NCBI GenBank assembly: GCA_050949055.1
Contig: JBMNFA010000001.1
Span: 1-64,000, forward strand
Direction of reading: 5' to 3'
DNA: 64,000 nucleotides
Source of the DNA: JAEZJZ01 sp050949055
GTDB taxonomy: Bacteria; Bacillota; UBA994; UBA5500
A program made the translations under genes and the position numbers. Below are positions 28,629-37,749 of the stretch, piece by piece. The stretch's first letter is position 1. The number at the start of each line of letters is the position of its first letter. Below the pieces are notes generated by a model. It was not told the DNA's origin. It was given only the letters and a program-made list of their open reading frames with translations, and did not search any database.

Positions 28629-29621
28629 TTACTCGGGCAGAAATTCGTTGGTAAAGGCTTCTTCGGCCGGCATATCCTTGTCAATCAATCCATACTCGCG
28701 CATGAAATCGGTATAGGCATCCCACACCTCGGCCTTCATCTCTCCCCAGCGGGGGTTGTCGGCCATATACCGCGGAGCTAGATACTCCTGGCTGCGGCGC
28801 AAGAACTCGGCATCATATGCATATTCTGGCACTGCTTCCGCCAGGATGTCTGCCGCACCATGGGGGTCTTCGATGGCATCCATGTAGCCCTGCTTGGTGG
28901 CGGCCAGGAACTTCTGGGCCAACTCGGGGTCCTCGTTTAGCAGCTGCTCGGAAGCGATGATCACCGGGGTATAGTAATCCAGGCGCTGGTCCAGATCCCG
29001 CAGCTCGATGTAATTGAGCGGGAAATCCTGCATTTCAGCTTCAATTCCGGTCCAACCATAGAAGATCCAGGTCAGGTCCACAGCGTCCTTCATGGCAGCG
29101 AAGCCACCATCTCCGCCAGAGACCATGCTCAGGGTGGAGAAGTCGGCACCCGCTTTTTCCATCACTGCCTTGATCACAGCTTCTTCGGCAGGGGAACCCC
29201 AGCCAGAGTAGACTTTGCCCTCAAAATCGTTGGGGCTGGTGATGTTCTTGGGCTTGTAGGAAGCAAAGCCCGAGGTGTTATGCTGGATCAGGGTGGCGAT
29301 GGCCTTGATCGGCAACGGTTCTTCAGCCGTGCGGGCGTAGGTAACATCCTCCTGGTAGGAGATGCCAAACTGTCCCTGACCGGTGGCGATCAGCGTCGCA
29401 GTAGCACCCTCAGAGGGCTGCACAATTTCCACTTCCAGACCCTGCTGGGCATAGTAGCCTTTGGCTTGGGCCACGTAGAGACCGGTATGGTTGGTGTTGG
29501 GCAAGTAATCCAGGATCACCCGCACTTTTTGCGGTTGCTCCGGGTCCGGCTCAGCGGGCGAACAGGCAGCCAGGCTAAACACCAGCACTCCAGCCAGCAG
29601 AAGCACTAACCATTTCTTCAT
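28629..29621 (-). CDS. thiY: Lipoprotein substrate-binding protein for thiamine pyrimidine (ThiY-like)
   Basis: The protein has 330 residues. A lipoprotein signal (MKKWLVLLLAGVLVFSLAAC) places the lipidated Cys at residue 20. The NMT1/THI5-like fold is clear from VILDYLPNTNHTGLYVAQAKG near the N-terminus and GATATLIATGQGQFGISYQED. The protein would capture a formylaminopyrimidine or HMP outside the cell. The gene is the second transport gene after the permease, with a 253-base gap holding a dispersed palindrome. Confidence 0.88.
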   Translation of the reverse strand: MKKWLVLLLAGVLVFSLAACSPAEPDPEQPQKVRVILDYLPNTNHTGLYVAQAKGYYAQQGLEVEIVQPSEGATATLIATGQGQFGISYQEDVTYARTAEEPLPIKAIATLIQHNTSGFASYKPKNITSPNDFEGKVYSGWGSPAEEAVIKAVMEKAGADFSTLSMVSGGDGGFAAMKDAVDLTWIFYGWTGIEAEMQDFPLNYIELRDLDQRLDYYTPVIIASEQLLNEDPELAQKFLAATKQGYMDAIEDPHGAADILAEAVPEYAYDAEFLRRSQEYLAPRYMADNPRWGEMKAEVWDAYTDFMREYGLIDKDMPAEEAFTNEFLPE

Positions 29622-29790
29622 CTTAATGCACCTTCCTTATGGAGTATATTTGTGGCAGGCATGGTCACTTTAATACGAACGTGAAGAGTCCAAAGTCCTA
29701 TGAATTCGGACGTTTCTTAGGTTTCTTTGCTGCACTCAGAATGGCACTGAAAAGCCTTCAGTAATCTCAGACCGTCCTCGTCAAACAGCT

Positions 29791-29856
29791 TGGGACAGCA
29801 GAACCGTCCCCACGCCCAGTTCAACGGGCCGGACGGGGAGAACCGTCCCCATGTCC
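29791..29856. repeat. Dispersed GGGACGGTTC-type palindrome, copy 1
   Basis: AGAACCGTCCCC occurs twice here (about 29809 and 29840), flanking GGGCCGGACGGGG. It is the first of six such elements in the window and splits the thiX-thiY interval. Confidence 0.65.
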
Positions 29857-29874
29857 GGGTGTTGGCGACAGGCA

Positions 29875-30660
29875 TCAGTTGTCCTCGGTTTCCGCCTGGC
29901 GGCTGCGGCGGCGGTGAGCCCAAGGGGTCAGCCAGCGCTCAAATCCGCGCACAACGGCGTTCAGCAACAGGCTGAGCAGCACGATCAGCACCACCACGGC
30001 GAACACCCGATCCAGCATGTAGGCGTTTTTCACCCGCAGCATGTAGAAGCCCAGGCCGGCGCTAGCCCCCAGCCATTCGCCAACCACTGCCCCCATGATG
30101 CTGTAGGTGGCCGCCACCCGCAGCCCCGAAAAGAAGTTGGGGGCTGCTGCCGGCAGCTTGATGATGCGGTAGATCTCCAGCCGCGTGGCGCCCATGGTAC
30201 GCAGCAGGTCGACTGTTTTGGGTGATACCTGGCCCAGGCCATCGGCCAGACTGACCGCAATCGGGAAGAAGCACATCAATATCACCGTGACCACTTTGGG
30301 GGTGAGGCCAAAACCCAAGTAGATGATAAACAGCGGCGCCAGGATAATGGTTGGCACCGATTGGGATACCACCATCATCGGATAGACTGCTTGACGAAAG
30401 CGCGGCCAAGCGTCCATGGCCACCGCCAAGATGGCCGCCATGACTGTAGAAATCAGCATACCCAACACAGCCTCGCCCAAACTGACCAGCGAGTGGGGCA
30501 GCAATACCGCCCGCGTCTGCCACAGGCTGCTGACGATGCGGCTGGGGGCAGGCAATAGATACAGCGGGATGCTGCGCACCCGCACCACCGCTTCCCACAG
30601 CAGCAGGAGCAGCAGGGGAAGGGCCAAAGGGGTCAAGAGTCGCGAGCTGTGCTTTTTCAT
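29875..30660 (-). CDS. thiX: ABC transporter permease for thiamine precursor (ThiX-like)
   Basis: The protein has 261 residues from ATG 30660, with TGGAGGTTGAC as ribosome binding site. It is a BPD_transp_1 permease with about six helices and the EAA-type loop (MGATRLEIYRIIKLPAAAPNFFSGLRV) that contacts the ATPase. It is the first gene after the TPP riboswitch and terminator, so expression should stop when thiamine pyrophosphate is plentiful. Confidence 0.87.
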   Translation of the reverse strand: MKKHSSRLLTPLALPLLLLLLWEAVVRVRSIPLYLLPAPSRIVSSLWQTRAVLLPHSLVSLGEAVLGMLISTVMAAILAVAMDAWPRFRQAVYPMMVVSQSVPTIILAPLFIIYLGFGLTPKVVTVILMCFFPIAVSLADGLGQVSPKTVDLLRTMGATRLEIYRIIKLPAAAPNFFSGLRVAATYSIMGAVVGEWLGASAGLGFYMLRVKNAYMLDRVFAVVVLIVLLSLLLNAVVRGFERWLTPWAHRRRSRQAETEDN

Positions 30661-30684
30661 GTCAACCTCCAGAAGGCACAGATA

Positions 30685-30716
30685 ACAAGAAAGCTCCACC
30701 GGCAAGGTGGAGCTGT
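30685..30716 (-). terminator. Expression-platform terminator of the TPP riboswitch
   Basis: On the minus strand AGCTCCACC pairs with GGTGGAGCT (30706-30714 with 30692-30700, 5-base loop), followed by TTTCTTGTT. It lies between the riboswitch and thiX and should form when TPP is bound. Confidence 0.8.
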
Positions 30717-30732
30717 TCTGAATCCAGAATCG

Positions 30733-30833
30733 CTTTCTCCCTACGTCGGCATTATCCGCATCAGGTATAAGGGTCGAAGCATGCCGCTTCCTCTCAGGCC
30801 ACCAATCTGACCTCCCCTGGGCACTATGAGGTT
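30733..30833 (-). ncRNA. TPP riboswitch (thi box)
   Basis: The minus strand holds the thi-box landmarks in order: CAGGGGAGG, GGCCTGAGAGG, GACCCTTATACCTGATGC and GATAATGCCGACGTAGGGA. This matches the TPP aptamer, including the CTGAGA and ACCTGAT core segments. It controls thiX-thiY-thiZ-tatD by a downstream terminator. Confidence 0.95.
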
Positions 30834-30863
30834 ATCTAGGTTATACCGATTGTCTCCAACCAG

Positions 30864-30892
30864 ATTATAATTAACCCCACAGGGCAAGTCAA
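30864..30892 (-). promoter_or_regulatory. Sigma-A promoter of the thiamine-precursor operon
   Basis: On the minus strand TTGACT (30887-30892) and TATAAT (30864-30869) are separated by exactly 17 bases. It lies about 30 bases upstream of the riboswitch. Confidence 0.85.
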
Positions 30893-31192
30893 ACCCAATT
30901 GCCTAACAATCATAAAGCTTGTCTGTGCGACATATTGCTAATCTGTAGGTGTTTTGTTGCTTTGCCAGCTGCACATCCAGGTGGCGATAGCAGCACATAA
31001 CTCGTCGGTGGGGAGACCTTTTGGTTTTATCCAGAAGCAGCATATGCATCGCAGTTTGTTTTCTTAATCTTACGGTTATGAGAAAATTAAAATTCTTGCC
31101 TGATTTTTGTCTACTTCGCCCAGTGTTCATGGTACAATAGATGCGGCGTAAACGTCCGAACCAATATACTCTTACTAAAGGAGGGACCATTT

Positions 31193-32635
31193 ATGTTAAA
31201 GACCGATGCATTTACTCCTTCACGTTTCACGGGAGAGGGAAGCATCACCTTGCGGGGTAAGGTAATTCCTTATCACACGGTCAGCGAAGACAACGTTTTC
31301 TACGACGATGAAGGTAAGGCCATTGCTTCTATCTTCTCCTACTCGTACTTCCGTTCAGACGTGGAAGATGTCAAATCCCGTCCGGTGCTGTTCTGCTTCA
31401 ATGGCGGCCCGGGCACTTCATCCATGATGGTCCACGTCGGCTTCCTAGGCACCAAGCGGATCAAGTACAGCGATGACATCGATGAGGATGGCATCCCGCT
31501 GCCTCCCTATGAGTCCTGCGACAACGCCCAATGCCTGCTGGACATCGCCGACATCGTCCTGGTGGATCCGGTGGGCACCGGCTTTGGCCGCCTGCTGGAC
31601 GAGTCGAAGAAGGACCTGTTCTGGGGCATCGAGCCGGATGCAGAGGCATTGCTCACCTTTATCCAGATGTGGCTGGCCCGCTACAACCGCTGGCAAAGCC
31701 CCAAGTATCTGGTGGGCGAGAGCTATGGGTGCACCCGTGCCAGCACTGCCGCCGCCATCGGCACTCTGGGCGGAGCAGATCGCGCCTACAGCGTCACCTT
31801 CGATGGTTTGATCATGATCGGCAACACGGTTAGTCCCGGAAAATTCTTTGCCGACAAGAAGGATGTCTACCCGGCCGTGTTGGCTTTCCCCACCTTGGCA
31901 GCGGTCAACTGGTACCACAATCATCCTTCGGAGCAAACGGTGGAGGAGTTTGTGGCCGAGGCCAAGCAGTTTGCCGACACCGAGTATCTATTGGCTCTCT
32001 ATCAAGGCGAATCCCTGCAGGGTGACGCTCGCGAACATATTATCGAACGCGTAATCTACTACACCGGTGTATCCCGCGAGTATCTGGAGCGGCGGGCGCT
32101 GTTTGTAGACGATGTGGAGTTCCGCAGCCAGGTGCTCCGCCACAAGGGGCGTGCAGTGGCCCGCTTGGATGGCCGCATCACTCGTCCGCTGTACTCGCCG
32201 CTGCAGGATGAGATGACCTGGGGTATCCGCGATGACGGTTCGCAGGGCAAGTACGATTCCTTCTTCCAGTCGGTGCTGTGCGGCGAGGTATTCCCGCTGC
32301 TCGGAATCAAGAACTGGGATCGCAACTTCGTCAACTCCGCTGGGCTGTACGGCAAGTGGAACAACGATATCAAGGGCCGCAACACCTCGCTCAGCCTCAG
32401 CAGTGCCATGCGCCGGGTGCCGACCATGCGCACGTTCTTCATCAACGGCTGGTACGATATCTGCACCCAGTTCGGCATCCTCTGGTACACGCTCAACCAT
32501 GCCGGTCTGCCGATGGATCGCATCTTTGTCAAGGGATATAAGGCCGGCCATATGTCGTACTTGGGTGAGGACAACATCCAAGAGGTTACCGACGACATGT
32601 ATAAGTTCATCCTGGGCAACGACCCCACCAAATAG
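31193..32635 (+). CDS. Serine carboxypeptidase-like protein (peptidase family S10)
   Basis: The protein has 480 residues. The catalytic elements of an S10 alpha/beta hydrolase are visible: oxyanion-hole strand CFNGGPGTSSMM near residue 68, nucleophile in LVGESYGCTRAS near residue 175, Asp in INGWYDICTQFG near 425 and His in GYKAGHMSYLGED near 455. No signal peptide is seen, so it may act in the cytoplasm. ATG 31193 follows AAAGGAGGGACC. A TACAAT at 31133 may be its -10 box. S10 enzymes are best known from eukaryotes and less common in bacteria. Confidence 0.88.
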   Translation: MLKTDAFTPSRFTGEGSITLRGKVIPYHTVSEDNVFYDDEGKAIASIFSYSYFRSDVEDVKSRPVLFCFNGGPGTSSMMVHVGFLGTKRIKYSDDIDEDGIPLPPYESCDNAQCLLDIADIVLVDPVGTGFGRLLDESKKDLFWGIEPDAEALLTFIQMWLARYNRWQSPKYLVGESYGCTRASTAAAIGTLGGADRAYSVTFDGLIMIGNTVSPGKFFADKKDVYPAVLAFPTLAAVNWYHNHPSEQTVEEFVAEAKQFADTEYLLALYQGESLQGDAREHIIERVIYYTGVSREYLERRALFVDDVEFRSQVLRHKGRAVARLDGRITRPLYSPLQDEMTWGIRDDGSQGKYDSFFQSVLCGEVFPLLGIKNWDRNFVNSAGLYGKWNNDIKGRNTSLSLSSAMRRVPTMRTFFINGWYDICTQFGILWYTLNHAGLPMDRIFVKGYKAGHMSYLGEDNIQEVTDDMYKFILGNDPTK

Positions 32636-32649
32636 GGGCTTAAGAACGT

Positions 32650-32686
32650 CGCGGCCGGCACGATGATGCCGGCCGTGCTTCTTTTT
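32650..32686 (+). terminator. Intrinsic terminator after the S10 peptidase gene
   Basis: GGCCGGCA at 32653-32660 pairs with TGCCGGCC at 32667-32674, followed by GTGCTTCTTTTTG. Confidence 0.8.
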
Positions 32687-32991
32687 GCCCTCGGCGCTAG
32701 CCATGGCCGGCCGACCAGGGCATGCCGCCTTACGCGTGCAAGAATATTGGCTTCCCCAAACCTTTCTGCGCAGGACTTCCTTTGGCTGATGGCAAATAGA
32801 TGCATCAGTGGGCCTACGGTCTAGAGCACGTTTTGGGGTTGGGCTGAGGGTTGCAGGCAACCAGTCCGAGATCACTGAAGAAGCCTGCAATGGTCATTCG
32901 CATGCGTCGTGAGGTGGGCGAAGACGACTTGACGCCTGGCGATGGCGGCGGTAAAAGGGACAATCTGACAATCTGCAAAGGAGTGGTGTCG

Positions 32992-34995
32992 GTGTCAAAG
33001 ATCAACCTGGAAGAGATCCTGGCGGTGAAGTATCTGGGAGCCTGGGATTGGTCGCCGGACGGGAGGTGGATCAGCTATCTTTGGAGTGACGGAGGTCTGG
33101 TGGACTGCTGGCTGGTGCCCACCGCTGGCGGGGAGGCCAAACGACTGACCCAAGCGAAGAACAAGGTGGCGGCAGCTGCCTGGAATCGCCGCAGTGGCGC
33201 GCTGGCGCTGGTGGTAGATGGCGACCTGTATCTGGCCGAGCAGGCAGATGGCTGGTTTAGCCTGCGTCGGGTAACAGCCAGCGGCGACATCGGCGCCACG
33301 CTGGTCTGGAGCAACGACGGAGAGTCGTTGCTGCTCAGCATGGGTGGCGGCTTCTATCTGCTGCAAGGGGAACTGTGGCGCAAGCTGAAGTTTTCCGGCA
33401 AGCCGCAGACAGCAGTGTGGTCGCCGGACAGCCAGCGCCTGCTGATTCGTTTCACCGATCCGGATTACAGGGACAAGTTGCTGCTCGCCACCCGGGAAGG
33501 CACCGTCCTCTGGTACAGCGATAACAGCCAGGCGGGAGTGTCCGATGCCCAGTGGCTGGATGAAGGGCGCTTTGTCTATCAGGTGAGTAAGGACATATCG
33601 CGTGTGCACGATTGGTATTTGGCCACTCTGCCGACGGACGGGGAGTGGGCAGATTACACCGGGGTGGGCGAGCAACTGAAGCTCCGTCCGACCATCACCC
33701 ACCTCTACCAGGAGCGGCAGGAGGACCGGCGGGGCGCGTTACGCTTCTCCGGAGTGATGCCCAGCCCGGGCGGTCAGCATCTGCTGTTCCGGCTGGAGCT
33801 GGATGGCTGGGTACACTTCTATCGCTATGACTTGGACAGTCGGCAGATGCAGCAACTCACCCGCGGCCAGTGCGAGGACCTGGGGCACGCCACCGATCTG
33901 CCTGCTTGGGCTCCGGAGGGTCAGCGCTTTACTTACTCCAGCAACCGGGACGACCTGATCAGGCGAGACTTGTGGGTCTACGACATGACTACTGGCAAGC
34001 AGGAAAAGGTGACCGACTTCCCGGTGACCAACCTGCAACCTAAGTGGTCACCCGACGGTTGCCGCATCGCCTTCGTGCACTGCGACCAGTATTTGGCCCC
34101 GGATATTTGGGTGCTTGACCTAGAGCAGGGTGAGCAGCGGCAGCTGACCAACTCCATGCCCCCCTGCCTGGCGGAAAAACTGCAGGCGCAGGAGCAGGTC
34201 ACTTTCAAGGGAGCGCAGGACTGGCATATCGACGGCTTCTTGCTCAAGCCCAAGGATTTTGACCCGAATAAGAAATACCCGGCTCTGGTCTGGGTGCATG
34301 GGGGACCGATCCGGCAGCTGAGGGGCAGCTGGCATCCGTCCTATTCCTACGCTCACTTCTACGCGGTCAACCAGTATCTGGCCAGCCAGGGCTATGTCAC
34401 CCTCTCGCTCAACTATCGGGGCGGCATCGGCTACGGCAAGGGGTTCCGTTTCGGACTCTACCAGAAGATGGGCGTGGACGATGTGGTGGACGTGGTCAGT
34501 GCCGGCCGCTTCCTGAAGAGCCTACCCTATGTGGATGAGAACAAGGTCGGCGTCTATGGCCTAAGCTACGGCGGCTACATGACCCTGCACTGTTTGACCC
34601 AATATCCAGAGGAGTTCGCTATCGGCATCAACTTCGCCGGCATCTGGGACTTTGCCCAATGGACCCGCTGGATCGAATCCCGGGGACGGCGCGGCGGCAC
34701 CCAGTTCGCCTGCTATTTCTGCGGCATGCCAGACGATGCGCCCGAGTACTATGCCCAGGGCTCGCCGGTCACCTTCCGCGAGAATCTGTGCAAGCCGCTG
34801 ATCAACTTCCACGGCACCAAAGATGCCAATGTGGACTTTGAGCAGCTGGACCGCATCGTGGAGGATTGCGTGCGGCTGGGCAAGACCTATGAGGCCTATT
34901 ACTACCCCAACGAAGTGCACATGTTCGCCCATCGTCGCACCTGGCGGGACGTGTTGCCCAAGATGGAGCGGGAGCTGGAAAAATACCTGAAGTGA
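32992..34995 (+). CDS. Prolyl-oligopeptidase family (S9) serine peptidase
   Basis: The protein has 667 residues from GTG 32992, which has AAGGAG 8 bases upstream; the frame is open further 5' without a better start. Residues 1-410 form a WD40/TolB-like beta-propeller with repeated SPDG motifs (WSPDGRWISYLW, WSPDSQRLLIRF, WSPDGCRIAFVH). The C-terminal hydrolase domain carries WVHGGP, nucleophile GLSYGGYM, Asp in GTKDANVDF and His in EVHMFAHRR. It probably removes dipeptides or acyl groups from short peptides. No signal peptide is seen. With the upstream S10 gene it forms a pair of peptidase genes. Confidence 0.92.
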   Translation: MSKINLEEILAVKYLGAWDWSPDGRWISYLWSDGGLVDCWLVPTAGGEAKRLTQAKNKVAAAAWNRRSGALALVVDGDLYLAEQADGWFSLRRVTASGDIGATLVWSNDGESLLLSMGGGFYLLQGELWRKLKFSGKPQTAVWSPDSQRLLIRFTDPDYRDKLLLATREGTVLWYSDNSQAGVSDAQWLDEGRFVYQVSKDISRVHDWYLATLPTDGEWADYTGVGEQLKLRPTITHLYQERQEDRRGALRFSGVMPSPGGQHLLFRLELDGWVHFYRYDLDSRQMQQLTRGQCEDLGHATDLPAWAPEGQRFTYSSNRDDLIRRDLWVYDMTTGKQEKVTDFPVTNLQPKWSPDGCRIAFVHCDQYLAPDIWVLDLEQGEQRQLTNSMPPCLAEKLQAQEQVTFKGAQDWHIDGFLLKPKDFDPNKKYPALVWVHGGPIRQLRGSWHPSYSYAHFYAVNQYLASQGYVTLSLNYRGGIGYGKGFRFGLYQKMGVDDVVDVVSAGRFLKSLPYVDENKVGVYGLSYGGYMTLHCLTQYPEEFAIGINFAGIWDFAQWTRWIESRGRRGGTQFACYFCGMPDDAPEYYAQGSPVTFRENLCKPLINFHGTKDANVDFEQLDRIVEDCVRLGKTYEAYYYPNEVHMFAHRRTWRDVLPKMERELEKYLK

Positions 34996-35001
34996 AGAAA
35001 A

Positions 35002-35033
35002 GTGGGTTTTCGGAACCGTCCCCAAAAACCCAC
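35002..35033. repeat. Dispersed GGGACGGTTC-type palindrome, copy 2
   Basis: GTGGGTTTT at 35002-35010 and AAAACCCAC at 35025-35033 flank a GGAACCGTCCCC core. It follows the S9 gene stop by 7 bases and could also act as its terminator. Confidence 0.65.
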
Positions 35034-35047
35034 CTGATGGGGAAGCC

Positions 35048-35076
35048 TTGACTTGCGACCGGTGAGTTGCTAGAAT
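35048..35076 (+). promoter_or_regulatory. Sigma-A promoter of the glyS T-box leader
   Basis: TTGACT at 35048-35053 and TAGAAT at 35071-35076 are separated by 17 bases. It lies just upstream of the T-box leader. Confidence 0.85.
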
Positions 35077-35082
35077 GAATTC

Positions 35083-35293
35083 CAACAACTGCATGAGCGA
35101 TGAGGAAGAGGAACCGACTACGCCTGTGTCAGCGAGCCAGGGAGGGTGTGAGCCTGGCCACGGTGGGGAGGGGTGGCGCTTCGGAGCTTGAGGTATGCCA
35201 TTGAGGTGGGCCGAACATTCGGCCAACAAGGGTGGAACCGCGGAAGCTGACAGGCCTTTCGTCCCTTACTAAGGGATGATTGGCCTGTTTTTT
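35083..35293 (+). ncRNA. T-box leader (glycyl-tRNA sensing) upstream of glyS
   Basis: The T-box core AAGGGTGGAACCGCGG lies at 35229-35244. A terminator follows: ACAGGCC at 35250-35256 pairs with GGCCTGT at 35282-35288, then a run of T. The upstream part (GATGAGGAAGAGG and beyond) fits stem I. Uncharged tRNA-Gly would pair with the T-box and open the antiterminator. I did not assign the specifier codon with certainty; glycine is inferred from the gene. Confidence 0.93.
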
Positions 35294-35304
35294 CTCGCCG
35301 ACAG

Positions 35305-35334
35305 TGAAACAAAAGGGACAGTTCTTTTTGTTTC
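35305..35334. repeat. Dispersed GGGACGGTTC-type palindrome, copy 3
   Basis: GAAACAAAA and TTTTGTTTC flank a GGGACAGTTC core, a variant of the family core. It lies between the T-box terminator and glyS. Confidence 0.6.
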
Positions 35335-35382
35335 GCCCGTCTGAGCAGAAACATACTACCGCTACTCTCAGGAGGTAATGGA

Positions 35383-36774
35383 ATGATGACAGAACGCGTA
35401 ACCATGGAGAAACTGGTGGCCCTCTGCAAAGCCCGGGGCTTCATTTTCGCCGGGTCGGAGATCTATGGCGGCCTGGCCAACACCTGGGATTATGGCCCCT
35501 TGGGCGTGGAGATGAAGAACAATATCAAGCGCGCCTGGTGGCAGAAATTTGTGCAGCAGTCGCCCTACAACGTGGGCTTGGATGCGTCTATCCTGATGAA
35601 TCCCCAAACCTGGGTGGCTTCCGGGCACCTGGGCAACTTCGCCGATCCGCTGCTGGATTGCCGCGAATGTCGCGCACGCTTCCGGGCAGACCATCTGATC
35701 GAGGAGTTTGGCCAGGCAGAAGGAAAGGAGCTGCCGGCCGAAGGGTTGAGCAACGAACAGTTGAAGGAGATCATCGACCAACAGCAGATCCCCTGCCCCA
35801 AGTGCGGTGCCAAGAACTTCACCGATATCCGCCAGTTCAACCTGATGTTCAAGACGTTCCAGGGAGTGACCGAGGACTCCAAGTCGGAGATCTACCTGCG
35901 CCCCGAGACCGCCCAGGGCATCTTTGTCAACTTCCGCAACGTATTGCGCACCAGCCGCAAGAAGCTGCCCTTCGGCATCGGTCAGATCGGCAAGGCTTTC
36001 CGCAACGAGATCACCCCCGGCAACTTTGTCTTCCGCACCCGCGAGTTTGAGCAGATGGAACTGGAGTTCTTCTGCAAGCCAGGCGAGGATATGCAGTGGT
36101 TTGAGTACTGGCGCTCCTTCTGCCGCGATTGGCTGTACAGCATCGGCATGAAGCCGGATTACCTGCGCCTGCGCGACCACGATCCGGAAGAGCTTTCCCA
36201 CTACAGCACCGCCACCACGGACTTCGAGTACCAGTTCCCCTTCGGGTGGGGCGAGCTGTGGGGTGTAGCTAACCGCACCGATTTCGACCTCAAATCCCAT
36301 CAGGAAGTCTCCGGCCAGGACATGACCTACCTGGATCCGGAAACCAACGAGCGTTACATTCCGTATTGCATCGAGCCTTCGGTAGGCGTGGAGCGCCTGC
36401 TGTTGGCCCTGTTGGCGGACGCATATGAAGAGCAGGAGATCGCTGCCGGCGATGTGCGCACGGTGTTGCATCTGCATCCCGCCATCGCTCCGGTGCAGGT
36501 AGCGGTGCTGCCCCTGAGCAAGAAGCTGGCCGAGCCGGCGCTGGCCCTCTACGACCAGCTGCGCCGGCGGTTTGCTGCCCAATACGACGAAACCGGCAGC
36601 ATCGGCAAGCGCTACCGCCGCCAGGATGAGATCGGCACACCGTACTGCGTCACCTTTGATTTCGATTCAATGACAGACCAGGCGGTGACCGTGCGCGACC
36701 GAGACAGCATGGAACAGGTCCGACTGCCCATCGCCGAACTGCCTGCCTACCTGCAAGAGCGAATGGAGTTCTGA
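35383..36774 (+). CDS. glyS: Glycine-tRNA ligase, single-chain class II (GlyQS type)
   Basis: The protein has 463 residues, normal for the dimeric alpha2 enzyme. FIFAGSEIYGGLANTWDYGPLG opens the catalytic domain. CRECRARFRADHL and CPKCGAKNF are the zinc-site cysteine pairs, ETAQGIFVNFRN belongs to the glycine site, and the C-terminal anticodon-binding domain follows (PAIAPVQVAVLPLSKK). It charges tRNA-Gly. ATG 35383 follows AGGAGGTAATGGA. Expression is controlled by the T-box leader. Confidence 0.97.
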   Translation: MMTERVTMEKLVALCKARGFIFAGSEIYGGLANTWDYGPLGVEMKNNIKRAWWQKFVQQSPYNVGLDASILMNPQTWVASGHLGNFADPLLDCRECRARFRADHLIEEFGQAEGKELPAEGLSNEQLKEIIDQQQIPCPKCGAKNFTDIRQFNLMFKTFQGVTEDSKSEIYLRPETAQGIFVNFRNVLRTSRKKLPFGIGQIGKAFRNEITPGNFVFRTREFEQMELEFFCKPGEDMQWFEYWRSFCRDWLYSIGMKPDYLRLRDHDPEELSHYSTATTDFEYQFPFGWGELWGVANRTDFDLKSHQEVSGQDMTYLDPETNERYIPYCIEPSVGVERLLLALLADAYEEQEIAAGDVRTVLHLHPAIAPVQVAVLPLSKKLAEPALALYDQLRRRFAAQYDETGSIGKRYRRQDEIGTPYCVTFDFDSMTDQAVTVRDRDSMEQVRLPIAELPAYLQERMEF

Positions 36775-36776
36775 GA

Positions 36777-36807
36777 TGCAAAATTGGGGACTGTCCCCGT
36801 TTTTGCA
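36777..36807. repeat. Dispersed GGGACGGTTC-type palindrome, copy 4 (divergent)
   Basis: TGCAAAA and TTTTGCA flank a GGGGACTGTCCCC core that is itself a palindrome. It follows the glyS stop directly. Confidence 0.55.
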
Positions 36808-36835
36808 CAATCACCGGGAAAGGATTTGCCGCTAG

Positions 36836-37672
36836 ATGAGTCTACGCTTCTGTTCATTGGGAAGCAGCAGTTCAGGCAACTGCTACTTTATAGAGAGCAA
36901 CGGGGGTACCCGCATCCTGGTGGATGCGGGCATCCCGCTGCGCCGGCTGGAACGCCGACTGTCGCAGCTGAACATACACCCCGCGTCCATCCAGGGGGTG
37001 TTTTTGACCCATGCCCACCGCGATCACGTGGCGTCATATCTGATCAAGCATCCCTTCGCCACCCGCTATGGACTGCACAGCTATGCTACGACTCCCACCT
37101 GGCATGCATTGCTGGCTTGCGGATGCGGCCAGCTGAACCACGATCGCTGCCATCGGCTGGAGGCGGGCGAGTCGGTCACGGTCGGTGACCTGAGGGTTGC
37201 CGCCCTGGCCAAGCCCCACGATGCCGCCGGTGCCGTCTGTTATCGCATATCCACTGCCGACGTATCCTTGGCGGTGGTCACTGACTTGGGCTACCTGCCT
37301 CCGGAGCTGCTGCAGGCTTTGCGAGGCTGCCATTATTATGTCTTTGAAGCCAATCACGATGTGGCTTTGGAGCGCCAGTCGCAGCGGCCTTGGTCCCTGA
37401 AGCAAAGGGTGCTGGGGGACTACGGGCATCTCTCCAACGAGCAGGCGGCAGAGAGTTTGGCCCAGTTGGCCACGGAAGCTAAAGGTATCTACTTGGCGCA
37501 CCTGAGCGAAGAGTGTAATTTGCCGGATCTGGCCACGTTGGTGGTCAGAGAGCACCTGCACCGCGCAGGTTTGAATGTGACTGTTGTGCATCTGCCGACC
37601 AGGGGAGTGAGTCCGTTCTTTGGTGAGCCCAGACAAGCAGTGCAACTGGCGTTGGTGGGAGAAGAAGACTGA
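36836..37672 (+). CDS. MBL-fold metallohydrolase, WalJ/YycJ-like
   Basis: The protein has 278 residues. The opening FCSLGSSSSGNCYFI and the metal motif THAHRDHV near residue 60 are typical of the YycJ/WalJ branch of metallo-beta-lactamase-fold hydrolases. Further ligands appear as VVTDLG and in FEANHD, where the second domain has GDYGHLSNEQAAE. The family may act as a 5'-3' exonuclease coordinating cell division and replication. Here it is not next to walRK; it sits between glyS and ade. Confidence 0.85.
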   Translation: MSLRFCSLGSSSSGNCYFIESNGGTRILVDAGIPLRRLERRLSQLNIHPASIQGVFLTHAHRDHVASYLIKHPFATRYGLHSYATTPTWHALLACGCGQLNHDRCHRLEAGESVTVGDLRVAALAKPHDAAGAVCYRISTADVSLAVVTDLGYLPPELLQALRGCHYYVFEANHDVALERQSQRPWSLKQRVLGDYGHLSNEQAAESLAQLATEAKGIYLAHLSEECNLPDLATLVVREHLHRAGLNVTVVHLPTRGVSPFFGEPRQAVQLALVGEED

Positions 37673-37749
37673 ACTGAAACACTTGAGATAGGCCGCACGA
37701 CAGGCCTGCGATGACTGAGCGGACTAGTACTAAGAAAAGAGGGTGGACG

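Noticed and set aside
30903..31190. A 95-codon minus-strand frame upstream of the S10 gene.
   Set aside because: Not recognisable, no ribosome binding site, and it covers the promoter region of the S10 gene.
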